Positions 50,001 to 57,776 of a DNA stretch of 64,000 bases are shown piece by piece; position 1 is the first letter of the stretch, and each line of letters starts with the position of its first letter. Source of the stretch: Bog-473 sp963828825. GTDB taxonomy: Bacteria > Actinomycetota > Acidimicrobiia > Acidimicrobiales > RAAP-2. Position numbers and translations under genes: made by a program. The stretch spans positions 1,054,001 through 1,118,000 of the forward strand of contig CAWHGF010000007.1 in assembly GCA_963828825.1 (NCBI GenBank), read 5' to 3'. The notes under the pieces were generated by a model. It made no database searches. It had not been told where the DNA came from and saw only the letters and a program-made list of their open reading frames with translations.

Positions 50001-51710
50001 TCAGCCTCGCTGGAGGACACTGAGGCCCTTCACGGTCGGCAGGACCACGGTGACCCGCGAGAATGTGATCGTCCCACCAAGCCGCGGGGTGATGTACGCC
50101 ACGGTTGTCGTAACGAGCTGAAGGTCGAGCGAAGTGCCTGCCTTCGCGGTGTAGCCGACGGTCTCGAGTGGGACCGTGACCGTGTGGGATCTGCCGTTCA
50201 GCGTGACCGGGATGGGTGTGATCTGGTTGTTGACGACGATTCCGGTGGCCGGGTCGACCAACTGTGCGAACACCCGGGTGGGGCGGGAGCCCGGTGCCAC
50301 AGTGCCCGAGTAGGTCATCGACAGTTTCGGTGCGCCGACGACGACAGCCGCACGGGCGATGGGAACGGTGATGTTCAGTGCGTTCGTCGCGCGGCCAGGA
50401 GTGACGGCGTAGGCCACGGCATCGACGACGTTGGCTGCTTGAGCATTCGGCGCGACCGTCGGTGGCCCCGAGCCGCCGCCGGCCTTCAGTGCCAGCATGC
50501 CTGAACCCGTGGCCACGATCGGAGCTCCCGAGGGCAGCGGATAGCCGGGGGCAGCGTACGAGGTGCCCCTCTGGTCGACAAAGGCGAATCCCTTGAGCAC
50601 CTGTACCGAGGTGTCTCGGGCCACGTACCGCTGCATCCAGGCGAGTGAGAGCGGGCCCACCTCGATAGCCGAGCCCGGGTCTGTCAGACAGACCCCGTGT
50701 CCTCCGCAGAACCACGCCATCGAGACCGTGGTTCCCTGACGGTGGAGCGCCCGGTAGTTCGCGATTCCCTCGTCGAGCGTAAAGAGGTCGTCGACCGTGC
50801 CCTGGAGGATCAAGGTCGGCACCCTCACTCTCGAGAGGAACTGGGCTGGTCCCCGGCTCTCAAAGAAGGAAACGCTTTGGGCATCGATCACACCGGTCGT
50901 ATCCATCTCACGATCGGCCGCAGTGATCTGAGGGTCGAGCTTGGCCGTCGACGACACGCTGGCCAGGATGTTCCCCCACCCCGACTTCGGAGTCTGGTTC
51001 TTGTCCAAGCTGGTCCCAAGGGAGTTCCAGGCAATGGTGGGCGCGATGGCATCGATCCGGCAATCGCGCTCGGCTGCCGCGAACTGGATCCCTCCCCCGT
51101 AGGACTCACCAACCATGCCCACCCGGGGCACGCCCGGACGATCCAGCTCGACTCCGGGCTGCTGTGCGATCCAGTTGATCATGGCCGACACGTCCCGGCC
51201 CTCGTAGCTCGGGCTATCGACCTCGGCCGATCCGGTGGAGTGACCAAATCCCCGCGGGTCCCACGTCAGCACGTTGAAGCCGCCTTGCCAGAGCTGAGCG
51301 ATGCTCAGCGCCCCTTGGATTCCCGCCTGCGACGTGTCGGTATCACCAGACTCACCCCAGCCAGGGCCCATGAGCACGGTGGGACGGACCCGGCGGTCCG
51401 CCGACGGGTCGGGGAACCAGTGGATTCGGATGATCGTGCCGTCGAACGACGTGAGATCGAAGTCGGACGGGACGCCGGGCACCGCCACCGCCCCCGTGGA
51501 CTCCCAGCCCCTCGGAGGTTGGCAGCCCTCCGCCGCTGCAGCCGGCGCCACTCGCAGCCAACGGATCGGGACGCTCAGCGACGAACAGGCCGCGCCGCCC
51601 GCGACGATGACGACCAAGGTGAGGGCGGCCACGACTGCCACCGCCCGGCGCCGACCCGGTGCTCGGGCAAAACGATGTCGTCGTGGCCACGCCCCGATCG
51701 TTCCGGTCAC
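50001..51710 (-). CDS. Secreted CocE/X-prolyl-dipeptidyl-peptidase-like hydrolase
   Basis: 569 residues. The N-terminus has a basic stretch and a membrane or signal segment (AVAVVAALTLVVIVAGGAAC; the Cys could be a lipobox). The alpha/beta-hydrolase domain shows VLMGPGWGESGDT, VLTWDPRGFGHSTGSAEVDS, nucleophile Ser in VGMVGESYGGGIQFAAAE, Asp in LILQGTVDDLFTLDEG and His in WFCGGHGVCL. The C-terminal jelly-roll domain (RVFAQLVDPATGIVVNNQIT, PIPVTLNGRSHTVTVPLETV) is as in CocE esterases. It is convergent with the GH43 gene. Substrate unknown; peptides or esters are possible. Confidence 0.88.
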   Translation of the reverse strand: MTGTIGAWPRRHRFARAPGRRRAVAVVAALTLVVIVAGGAACSSLSVPIRWLRVAPAAAAEGCQPPRGWESTGAVAVPGVPSDFDLTSFDGTIIRIHWFPDPSADRRVRPTVLMGPGWGESGDTDTSQAGIQGALSIAQLWQGGFNVLTWDPRGFGHSTGSAEVDSPSYEGRDVSAMINWIAQQPGVELDRPGVPRVGMVGESYGGGIQFAAAERDCRIDAIAPTIAWNSLGTSLDKNQTPKSGWGNILASVSSTAKLDPQITAADREMDTTGVIDAQSVSFFESRGPAQFLSRVRVPTLILQGTVDDLFTLDEGIANYRALHRQGTTVSMAWFCGGHGVCLTDPGSAIEVGPLSLAWMQRYVARDTSVQVLKGFAFVDQRGTSYAAPGYPLPSGAPIVATGSGMLALKAGGGSGPPTVAPNAQAANVVDAVAYAVTPGRATNALNITVPIARAAVVVGAPKLSMTYSGTVAPGSRPTRVFAQLVDPATGIVVNNQITPIPVTLNGRSHTVTVPLETVGYTAKAGTSLDLQLVTTTVAYITPRLGGTITFSRVTVVLPTVKGLSVLQRG

Positions 51711-51944
51711 TGCTCGCCTCCTCGCCGCGGTTCGTCGCGCGCCGGATCGAAGCGAGTCGGGCGAACCTCACCCATCACGACCCGGCGACGTCGTGACCGC
51801 GATCCCAGCCTCGACGATCTGGTAGATGATGATCCTCGATCCGGGGCCTGCCTCGAGTCGCCCGCACGATATCCCCATTTCACATCGGGCGCATCGGTAC
51901 CCGTTCAATCGACGTGCACGCGAGGGACAGTGCGAACACCCCCG

Positions 51945-51950
51945 TAAAAT
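51945..51950 (+). promoter_or_regulatory. -10 box (TAAAAT) directly before the ASCH gene
   Basis: TAAAAT ends 6 bases before GTG 51957, no ribosome-binding site between; a leaderless transcript is likely. Confidence 0.6.
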
Positions 51951-51956
51951 CGGGCG

Positions 51957-52244
51957 GTGGAGTTCAGCAGGGAGCTGCGCGACGACGTCGCCGCCGGCGA
52001 CATCACCGTCACCTTCCGGCTCTGGCGCCGGCCCCACGCCAAGGTAGGTGGGCGTTACCGGGTGGGACCGACCGAGATCGAGGTCGACACGATCGAGCAG
52101 GTCCCGTTCGGTCGCATCTCCGACGCCGATGTCCGCAAAGCCGGAGAGCATGACCGCGAGGAGCTGCGGGCACGCGCCGCGCACGCCGGGCCGATCGCCG
52201 AGGACACGCTGCTGTACCGGATTGCGTTCCACGTAGTCGGGTAG
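51957..52244 (+). CDS. ASCH-domain-like small protein
   Basis: 95 residues: EFSRELRDDVAAGDITVTFR, LWRRPHAKVGGRYRVGPTEI, EVDTIEQVPFGRISDADVRK and AGEHDREELRARAAHAGPI, then DTLLYRIAFHVVG. This is an ASCH/PUA-like beta barrel, a fold linked to RNA binding or nucleoside handling (for example YqfB amidohydrolases). The start GTG 51957 fits a leaderless message. An aldo-keto reductase gene follows after 62 bases on the same strand. Confidence 0.75.
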   Translation: MEFSRELRDDVAAGDITVTFRLWRRPHAKVGGRYRVGPTEIEVDTIEQVPFGRISDADVRKAGEHDREELRARAAHAGPIAEDTLLYRIAFHVVG

Positions 52245-52306
52245 TAGACGGATTGGCGGCGGTGTCCCACGCGGTGCGCCCCGCCGGACCAGACCAGGAG
52301 GGCCAC

Positions 52307-53167
52307 ATGCAACAACGTCACATCGGCAATCGGACCGTCAGCGCCATCGGGTTGGGCGAGATGCCGCTCTCCATTGAGGGACGCCCCGACCGCCGCCAGG
52401 CGATCGCGACCATCCACGCGTCACTCGACGCCGGCGTCACCATCATCGACACGGCTGACGCGTACTCGCTCAGCGTGCGCGAGCACGGCCACGGTGAGCG
52501 GCTCGTGGCCGAGGCCCTGGCGACGTATGGCGGCCCCACCGACGAGGTGCTCGTCGCCACGAAGGGCGGGCATCGCCGCCCGGGAGACGGCAGCTGGACC
52601 GTGCACGGAGACCCGGCCTACGTGAAGGAGGCCTGCGAGGCCTCGCTCAAGGCCCTCGGGGTCGATGCCATCGGCCTCTACCAGTATCACCGGCCCGATC
52701 CCGCGGTCCCCTGGGCCGAGTCGGTTGGCGCCCTGGCCGATCTGCTGGACGAGGGCAAGATTTTGATGGCGGGTGTCTCGAACGCGACCGTGGCGCAGAT
52801 CGACGAGGCGCAGAAGGTGCTGCGGGGCCGCCTGGTGAGCGTGCAGAACGAATTCTCCCCGCGCTTCCGCTCCTCGGAGCGCGAGCTCGAGCACTGCATG
52901 CAGCTCGGCATCGTCTTCATCCCGTGGAGTCCCTTGGGCGGCATCGGCCGCTCCGACCGGATCGAGGAGGCCTTCCCGGCCTTCACCGAGGTGGCCGCCG
53001 AAGTCGGCGCCAGCCCACAGCAGGTCACGCTGGCCTGGCTGCTGGCCAAGGGCGCACGGGTGATCCCGATCCCCGGCAGCCGCCGGCCCGAGACGGCCAT
53101 CGCCTCGGCTGCGGCGGCCGACATCACGCTGACGCCGGAACAGGTCGCCCGCCTCGACGCGTCCTGA
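52307..53167 (+). CDS. Aldo/keto reductase
   Basis: 286 residues, TIM-barrel NADPH-dependent carbonyl reductase. The tetrad is visible: Asp and Tyr in TIIDTADAYSLSVREHGHGE, Lys in VLVATKGGHRRPGDGSW, His in IGLYQYHRPDPAVPW. The cofactor end reads WLLAKGARVIPIPGSRRPET. AGGAGG lies 6 bases before ATG 52307. The physiological carbonyl substrate is unknown. It is followed about 105 bases later by an SDR gene in the same direction. Confidence 0.94.
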   Translation: MQQRHIGNRTVSAIGLGEMPLSIEGRPDRRQAIATIHASLDAGVTIIDTADAYSLSVREHGHGERLVAEALATYGGPTDEVLVATKGGHRRPGDGSWTVHGDPAYVKEACEASLKALGVDAIGLYQYHRPDPAVPWAESVGALADLLDEGKILMAGVSNATVAQIDEAQKVLRGRLVSVQNEFSPRFRSSERELEHCMQLGIVFIPWSPLGGIGRSDRIEEAFPAFTEVAAEVGASPQQVTLAWLLAKGARVIPIPGSRRPETAIASAAAADITLTPEQVARLDAS

Positions 53168-53272
53168 TCTGGAACGATTCGTCATGAACACGCTGGCCGA
53201 CATCATGCGGGCCTTCGAGCGCTTCGAGGTCGGCACGCTCGAGACTGTCACGGCAGAGCACATCGGCCACGC

Positions 53273-54244
53273 GTGATCCGGATCTCCGGGAGCGAGGTGA
53301 CGGGCGGCGACACCTGGGGTGCCGCGGACATCGGGGACCTGACGGGCCGTATCGCGCTCGTCACCGGAGCGAACAGCGGCATCGGGTACGAGACGACCCG
53401 TGCGTTGGCCGATCACGGGGCGCACGTGATCCTGGCCTGCCGCGACGAGGAGAAGGCGCGTCAGGCCCGCGACAAGCTCGAGAGCGAGCTCGAGCGCTCG
53501 TCCCTGGAACTGCTCCACCTCGACCTCGCCGACCTCATCTCGGTCCGCCGGGCCGCCGACGAGGTGCTCTCCGGGCACGCCCGACTGGACATCGTGGTCA
53601 ACAACGCGGGGGTGATGGGCACCCCCTACCGCCAGACCCCTGATGGCTTCGAGCTGCAGATGGCGACGAACCACCTGGGCCACTTCGCCCTGACGGGGCT
53701 GCTGTTCGATCGCATCGTGACGACCGAGCGCTCCCGCATCGTCACCGTCAGCTCCCACATGCACCGCATGGGTCGGTTACGCGCGGGCGACGTCGCCAAC
53801 GGGGCGTTCCACAGCACCTGGGTCGCCTACGGCACGTCCAAGCTGGCCAACCTGCTCTTCACGGCGGAGCTCAGCCGGCGGCTGCTGGCGGCCGGCCTAC
53901 GCACCATGGCCGTCGCCGCCCACCCGGGCTGGACACGGAGCAACCTGGCCGGGACCGGCGCGGCCCTGGGGAACAGCCGCCTCCGGCGCAAGCTCGCGCG
54001 GGCGGCCGGATCCACGCTCGGGCAGTCGGCCGCGGGTGGAGCCCTGCCGGTCCTGTGCGCGGCGACCTCGTCATCCGTCGGGCCCGGCCAGTACATCGGC
54101 CCGGCGCACCTGGCCGGCCTCTACGGCCCGCCCCGGGTGGCGCGACCCTCGAGACACGCCCGGGATGCCCGGGCGGCGGCTGACCTCTGGGAGATCTCCG
54201 AGGAGCTGACCGGCGTGCACTTTCCGGTGGGCGCCACCGTCTGA
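53273..54244 (+). CDS. Short-chain dehydrogenase (retinol-dehydrogenase-like)
   Basis: 323 residues. Cofactor loop LVTGANSGIGYETTRALADH, NNAGVMGTPYRQTPDGFELQ, catalytic Ser in RIVTVSSHMHRMGR and Tyr/Lys in WVAYGTSKLANLLFTAELSR; AAHPGWTRSNLAGTG is typical of the retinol dehydrogenase / light-dependent protochlorophyllide reductase-like group. About 25 residues precede the fold; the start GTG 53273 is the best available. It is convergent with the ComF-like gene after 9 bases. Substrate unknown. Confidence 0.92.
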   Translation: MIRISGSEVTGGDTWGAADIGDLTGRIALVTGANSGIGYETTRALADHGAHVILACRDEEKARQARDKLESELERSSLELLHLDLADLISVRRAADEVLSGHARLDIVVNNAGVMGTPYRQTPDGFELQMATNHLGHFALTGLLFDRIVTTERSRIVTVSSHMHRMGRLRAGDVANGAFHSTWVAYGTSKLANLLFTAELSRRLLAAGLRTMAVAAHPGWTRSNLAGTGAALGNSRLRRKLARAAGSTLGQSAAGGALPVLCAATSSSVGPGQYIGPAHLAGLYGPPRVARPSRHARDARAAADLWEISEELTGVHFPVGATV

Positions 54245-54253
54245 GCGGCGGTC

Positions 54254-54946
54254 TCAGGCGGCGTGCCGGCGCAGGAAGTCGGCGTGCAACGCGACGCTGT
54301 CGGGGCGCAACACGCGTCCGATCGGGACGATCAGCGTCGAGCGGGCCCCGGCCAGCTCCAACGCGGCGGCGGCACTCTGGGACCGCGCGCCACTGACGTA
54401 GGTGTCGTCGAGGAGCAGGGCCCGCGCCCCCGCGATGGCGCGTCGTTCCCGGGCGCGCGGGCTGAAGGCCGCCGGGTCGGGCCGCATGTGCGCGACGGGC
54501 GGCGACCATCCAGGGGCATCGGCACGTCGCAGCAGATCCGGTGCCCAGCGCGCCGCGGGGAGCGCCGCGGCCACGTCGCACCCGAGGCCGTCAACGAGGC
54601 CGAGGGGTGCGGTGCCGGGCCGGTGGGTCGACGGGACGAGGAGCACGAGGTCGAACGGACCGCCCACCGACGCTTCGAGCCGGCCGGCGTGACCGAGCAG
54701 GAAGGATCGCACGAGCGCGCGGACGATGGCGCAGAAGCGCACCCGGGCCTCGGCCACCGGCGACTCCTTGTACCCGAGCAGGACCGTGTAGAGCGGGCTC
54801 GGCAGCGGGCACAGGCGGGCCGGGACGACGGGTGCGAGGGGCGCCCCGAGACGGCGGGCCACCACCCGGCAGGCGAAGCAGACGCGCCGGCCGTCCGCCG
54901 CCGGGCCGCGGCAGATCGGGCACACCCCGGGCCCGGGTTCGGGCAC
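54254..54946 (-). CDS. ComF-like phosphoribosyltransferase-domain protein
   Basis: 230 residues. The N-terminal zinc finger is CPICRGPAADGRRVCFAC; the PRPP-binding loop is ARALLLDDTYVSGARSQSAA. Between them KESPVAEARVRFCAIVRALV and VPSTHRPGT resemble ComF proteins, which help DNA uptake or fork restart. The middle part is longer and less regular than standard ComF, so this is a distant actinobacterial version. Start GTG 54946. It lies 10 bases downstream of the hotdog thioesterase gene, probably one transcript. Confidence 0.8.
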   Translation of the reverse strand: MPEPGPGVCPICRGPAADGRRVCFACRVVARRLGAPLAPVVPARLCPLPSPLYTVLLGYKESPVAEARVRFCAIVRALVRSFLLGHAGRLEASVGGPFDLVLLVPSTHRPGTAPLGLVDGLGCDVAAALPAARWAPDLLRRADAPGWSPPVAHMRPDPAAFSPRARERRAIAGARALLLDDTYVSGARSQSAAAALELAGARSTLIVPIGRVLRPDSVALHADFLRRHAA

Positions 54947-54956
54947 CCGGAAGGGG

Positions 54957-55427
54957 TCAGGTGGCGGGAGCGGGGCCCGGGCCGGATGCGGGTTCGGGAC
55001 GATGGAGGAGAAAGGTCCCCGTGGCCCGGCTGATCAAGGCCCCACCGGCGTCGCGCACCGTTGCCTCGCCGTAGGCGACCTGCTTGGCCAGGCGCGCCAC
55101 GTCGCCCCGGAGCGTATAGGTCTCGCCCTTCAGGGCCGGGCGCATGCACTCGGTCTTCATCTCGAGCGTGCCGCGGGTGCGGGCCTTGCCCGGAAGGGCG
55201 GCGTTGATGGCGAAGTTCATGCTCGCATCGAGCACGAGGGAGTGGATGCCGGCCTGGGTGATCCCGTGGGGGTTGCAGGCGATGTCGGTCGGCGTGAAGG
55301 TCCCGGAGACCCAGCCCAGGTCCTCCCCGTCGACGCCGTAGGCCGTGAAGGCGGCGCCGACGAGATCGATGATCGGCATGCCCCCGTCGCCCAGCCAGCG
55401 GTCCATGTCCTTGCCGGTGCGGGTCAT
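54957..55427 (-). CDS. PaaI-like hotdog thioesterase
   Basis: 156 residues. The hotdog domain has ACNPHGITQAGIHSLVLDAS, MNFAINAAL, KTECMRPALKGETYTLRGDV, ARLAKQVAYGEATVRDAGGA and LISRATGTFLLHR. The HG..QAG arrangement places the catalytic acidic or Gln site as in PaaI-like acyl-CoA thioesterases. ATG 55427. It is divergent from the thiolase gene, so a common role in acyl-CoA turnover is possible. Confidence 0.85.
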   Translation of the reverse strand: MTRTGKDMDRWLGDGGMPIIDLVGAAFTAYGVDGEDLGWVSGTFTPTDIACNPHGITQAGIHSLVLDASMNFAINAALPGKARTRGTLEMKTECMRPALKGETYTLRGDVARLAKQVAYGEATVRDAGGALISRATGTFLLHRPEPASGPGPAPAT

Positions 55428-55499
55428 CGGGGACAGACCCTACCGGGCGGCCGCGGGCGCCCGAGGGGGCGGCCAGATGGCCCGCCAGGCCATGGCGGG

Positions 55500-55505
55500 T
55501 ACAAT
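55500..55505 (+). promoter_or_regulatory. -10 box (TACAAT) upstream of the thiolase gene
   Basis: TACAAT lies 60 bases before ATG 55566. Unlike other genes here, this one has a leader with a clear GGGAGGAG ribosome-binding site. Confidence 0.5.
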
Positions 55506-55565
55506 GTCCTCCGATCTGAACCGGCGCGGCGGCGATTGCCGCGGCCGGGTTTGGGAGGAGACACC

Positions 55566-56753
55566 ATGACCACCGCAGTCATCGTTGACGCCGTCCGGAC
55601 CGCCGGCGGGAAGCGCAACGGGAAGCTCCGCAACTGGCACGCCGTGGACTTGGCCTCCGAGGCCCTCAAGGCCCTGGCCGAGCGGAACCAACTGGATCCG
55701 GCCCTGGTCGACGACGTGATCATGGGCTGCGTCATGCAGGTGTCCGAGCAGTCGCTCAACGTGGGCCGCAACGCGGTCCTCGCGGCCGGGTGGCCCGAAT
55801 CGGTCCCCGCCACCACCATCGACCGCCAGTGCGGGTCCTCGCAGCAGGCGGTGCACTTCGCCGCCCAGGGCGTCATGGCCGGGGCCTACGACATCGCCGT
55901 CGCCGGCGGCATCGAGTCCATGACCCGGACCCCCATGGGGTCCTCGGTCGTGCGCGACTTCGGCTTCCCCTTCGGCCCGCGCATGATGGCCCGCTACACG
56001 GACGACGAGGGGCACAGCCAGCTCAAGGGCCAGGGCATCGGGGCCGAGATGATCGCCGACCAGTGGGGCATCTCGCGCGAAGAGCTCGACGCCTTCTCGG
56101 TGCGGAGCCACCAGCGGGCCGCCACGGCCACGGCGGAGGGCCGCTTCGAGAACGAGATCGTGCCGGTCCGTGTGCGCGACGACGAGGGCAATGACACCGA
56201 CGAGGTCTTCGCCTCCGACGAGGGCATCCGGCCGGACTCCAGCGTCGAGACGCTGGCCAAGTTGAAGCCCGCCTTCAAGGAGGACGGGAAGGTGACGGCT
56301 GGGAACTCGTCGCAGATCACCGACGGCGCCTCCGCCGTCCTGATCATGAGCGAGGAGAAGGCGAACGCGCTGGGCCTGCGCCCCCGGGCCCGTTTCCACG
56401 CCTTCGCACTGGCCGGCGTCGACCCCGTCACCATGCTGACGGGACCGATCCCCGCCACGACGGCCGTCCTGGAGCGGGCCAAGCTCACGATGGACGACAT
56501 CGATGCGGTGGAGATCAACGAGGCCTTCGCCTCGGTCGTGCTGGCATGGGAGAAGGAGCACCACCCCAACATGGATCTCGTCAACCCCAACGGCGGCGCC
56601 ATCGCGCTCGGCCACCCCCTGGGCGCCTCGGGCGGCAAGCTGACGGCCACGCTCGTCAACGAGCTTGAGCGCACCAACGGCCGCTACGGGCTCCTGACCA
56701 TGTGCGAGGGCGGCGGGCTGGCCAACGCCACCGTCATCGAGCGGCTGGGCTGA
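55566..56753 (+). CDS. Acetyl-CoA acyltransferase (thiolase)
   Basis: Cleaves 3-ketoacyl-CoA or condenses acetyl-CoA; 395 residues. The acyl-enzyme Cys is in TIDRQCGSSQQAVHFAAQG (residue 89), EINEAFASVVLAWEKEH and the His of GGAIALGHPLGASGG follow, and the second Cys is in CEGGGLANATVIERLG. The protein is closest to steroid- and fatty-acid-type FadA proteins. GGGAGGAG precedes ATG 55566 by 5 bases. No 3-hydroxyacyl-CoA dehydrogenase partner is adjacent. Confidence 0.95.
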   Translation: MTTAVIVDAVRTAGGKRNGKLRNWHAVDLASEALKALAERNQLDPALVDDVIMGCVMQVSEQSLNVGRNAVLAAGWPESVPATTIDRQCGSSQQAVHFAAQGVMAGAYDIAVAGGIESMTRTPMGSSVVRDFGFPFGPRMMARYTDDEGHSQLKGQGIGAEMIADQWGISREELDAFSVRSHQRAATATAEGRFENEIVPVRVRDDEGNDTDEVFASDEGIRPDSSVETLAKLKPAFKEDGKVTAGNSSQITDGASAVLIMSEEKANALGLRPRARFHAFALAGVDPVTMLTGPIPATTAVLERAKLTMDDIDAVEINEAFASVVLAWEKEHHPNMDLVNPNGGAIALGHPLGASGGKLTATLVNELERTNGRYGLLTMCEGGGLANATVIERLG

Positions 56754-56779
56754 AGCACGCCGCCCGCCGGACGCCGCGG

Positions 56780-57096
56780 TCAGCGGTATCTGGTGGCCAG
56801 GAGGAAGCCGACGAAGATCGCCGCCAGGCCGACGACGAGGCCCCACGGCGAACCGTGCGCCATGAACGGCAGGTGGGCGAGGTAGTTGACCGTGATGATC
56901 GGCGACGCCCCCGATGAGGAGCACCAGGATCAGCGCCCCGAACCAGGGCGGGCTGTGGCGCACGCTCTTGGGGATCGGCGCGGTGTAGCGCCCGCTCTCC
57001 TGGGCCGACTTGGGACGACCGACCTTGGAGGCGCGGTCCAGCGGCGGACTTCCCCTTCTTGGAGGCGCCGCCCGGTCCCTTGGTGCTGGTGGCCAC
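56780..57096 (-). pseudogene. crgA: crgA cell-division gene with two single-base frameshifts
   Basis: CrgA is a small two-helix membrane protein that coordinates septum assembly in actinobacteria. From GTG 57096 the frame reads ATSTKGPGGASKKGKSA. Skipping one base near 57038-57046 gives DRASKVGRPKSAQESGRYTA, PIPKSVRHSPPWFGALILVL and LIGGVA. Skipping another near 56897-56906 gives IITVNYLAHLPFMAHGSPWG, LVVGLAAIFVGFLLATRYR and a stop at 56780. With both removed the gene is 105 codons, two TM helices, right for CrgA. It sits beside pabA as in mycobacteria. Because crgA is conserved, sequencing indels are a serious alternative to true loss. Confidence 0.85.
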
Positions 57097-57144
57097 GGGG
57101 TCAGAGGTTAGCCAGCGTCGACGGGAGCCTCCGGGCACGCCGGG

Positions 57145-57150
57145 TACGAT
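57145..57150 (+). promoter_or_regulatory. -10 box (TACGAT) for a probably leaderless pabA/trpG transcript
   Basis: TACGAT ends 9 bases before ATG 57160; no purine-rich ribosome-binding site is suitably placed. Confidence 0.5.
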
Positions 57151-57159
57151 CGAGGGCCA

Positions 57160-57753
57160 ATGGGACCGCGGGTGCTCGTCGTCGACAACTACGACTCCTT
57201 CGTCTACAACCTCGTCCAGGAGCTGGGCGAGCTCGGGGCCGAGCCGGTGGTGTACCGCAACGATGCCATCGACGTGGCGGGCATCCGGGCCGAGCGGCCC
57301 GATGCCGTCCTGATCTCGCCCGGGCCGGGGCGGCCCGAGGACGGCGGGGTGAGCCTGGGGGCCATCGCGGAACTGGCCGGGGAGATCCCGCTGCTGGGCG
57401 TCTGCCTCGGCCACCAGTGCATCGGGCAGTCCTACGGCGGCGTCGTCGTGGCGGCTCCGCATCTGATGCACGGCAAGACCTCGGAGATCCACCATGACGG
57501 CAAGGGCATCTTCTCCGGGCTCCCCAACCCCTTCGTCGCTACGCGCTACCACTCGCTGGTGGTGCGCCCCGATTCGGTGCCTGAAGAGTTGGAGGTGACG
57601 GCCACCTCGAACGACGGGGTCGTCATGGGCCTGCGTCACCGCACCCAGCGCGTCGAGGGCGTGCAGTTCCACCCCGAGTCGGTCCTCACCGCGTCGGGCC
57701 CCGCCCTGTTGGCCAACTTCCTCGGCCAGCTCGGCGCCGCCACGCCGGCCTGA
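57160..57753 (+). CDS. pabA: Anthranilate / aminodeoxychorismate synthase glutamine amidotransferase subunit
   Basis: Supplies ammonia from glutamine to a chorismate-using synthase for tryptophan or folate; 197 residues. Class I amidotransferase triad: Cys in LLGVCLGHQCIGQSYGG, His and Glu in VQFHPESVLT; the N-terminus VLVVDNYDSFVYNLVQ and the SPGPGRPED oxyanion segment are typical of TrpG/PabA. Its place between crgA and pknB matches the actinobacterial cluster, where the gene is usually called trpG; the synthase subunit is not in this window, so the choice between the two pathways is open. Confidence 0.95.
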   Translation: MGPRVLVVDNYDSFVYNLVQELGELGAEPVVYRNDAIDVAGIRAERPDAVLISPGPGRPEDGGVSLGAIAELAGEIPLLGVCLGHQCIGQSYGGVVVAAPHLMHGKTSEIHHDGKGIFSGLPNPFVATRYHSLVVRPDSVPEELEVTATSNDGVVMGLRHRTQRVEGVQFHPESVLTASGPALLANFLGQLGAATPA

Positions 57754-57776
57754 CCCACCCGCTCACGCCGACGCGC

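Noticed and set aside
53183..53276. Short peptide gene between AKR and SDR
   Set aside because: The apparent peptide requires a frame change within 30 codons; no ribosome-binding site or homology.
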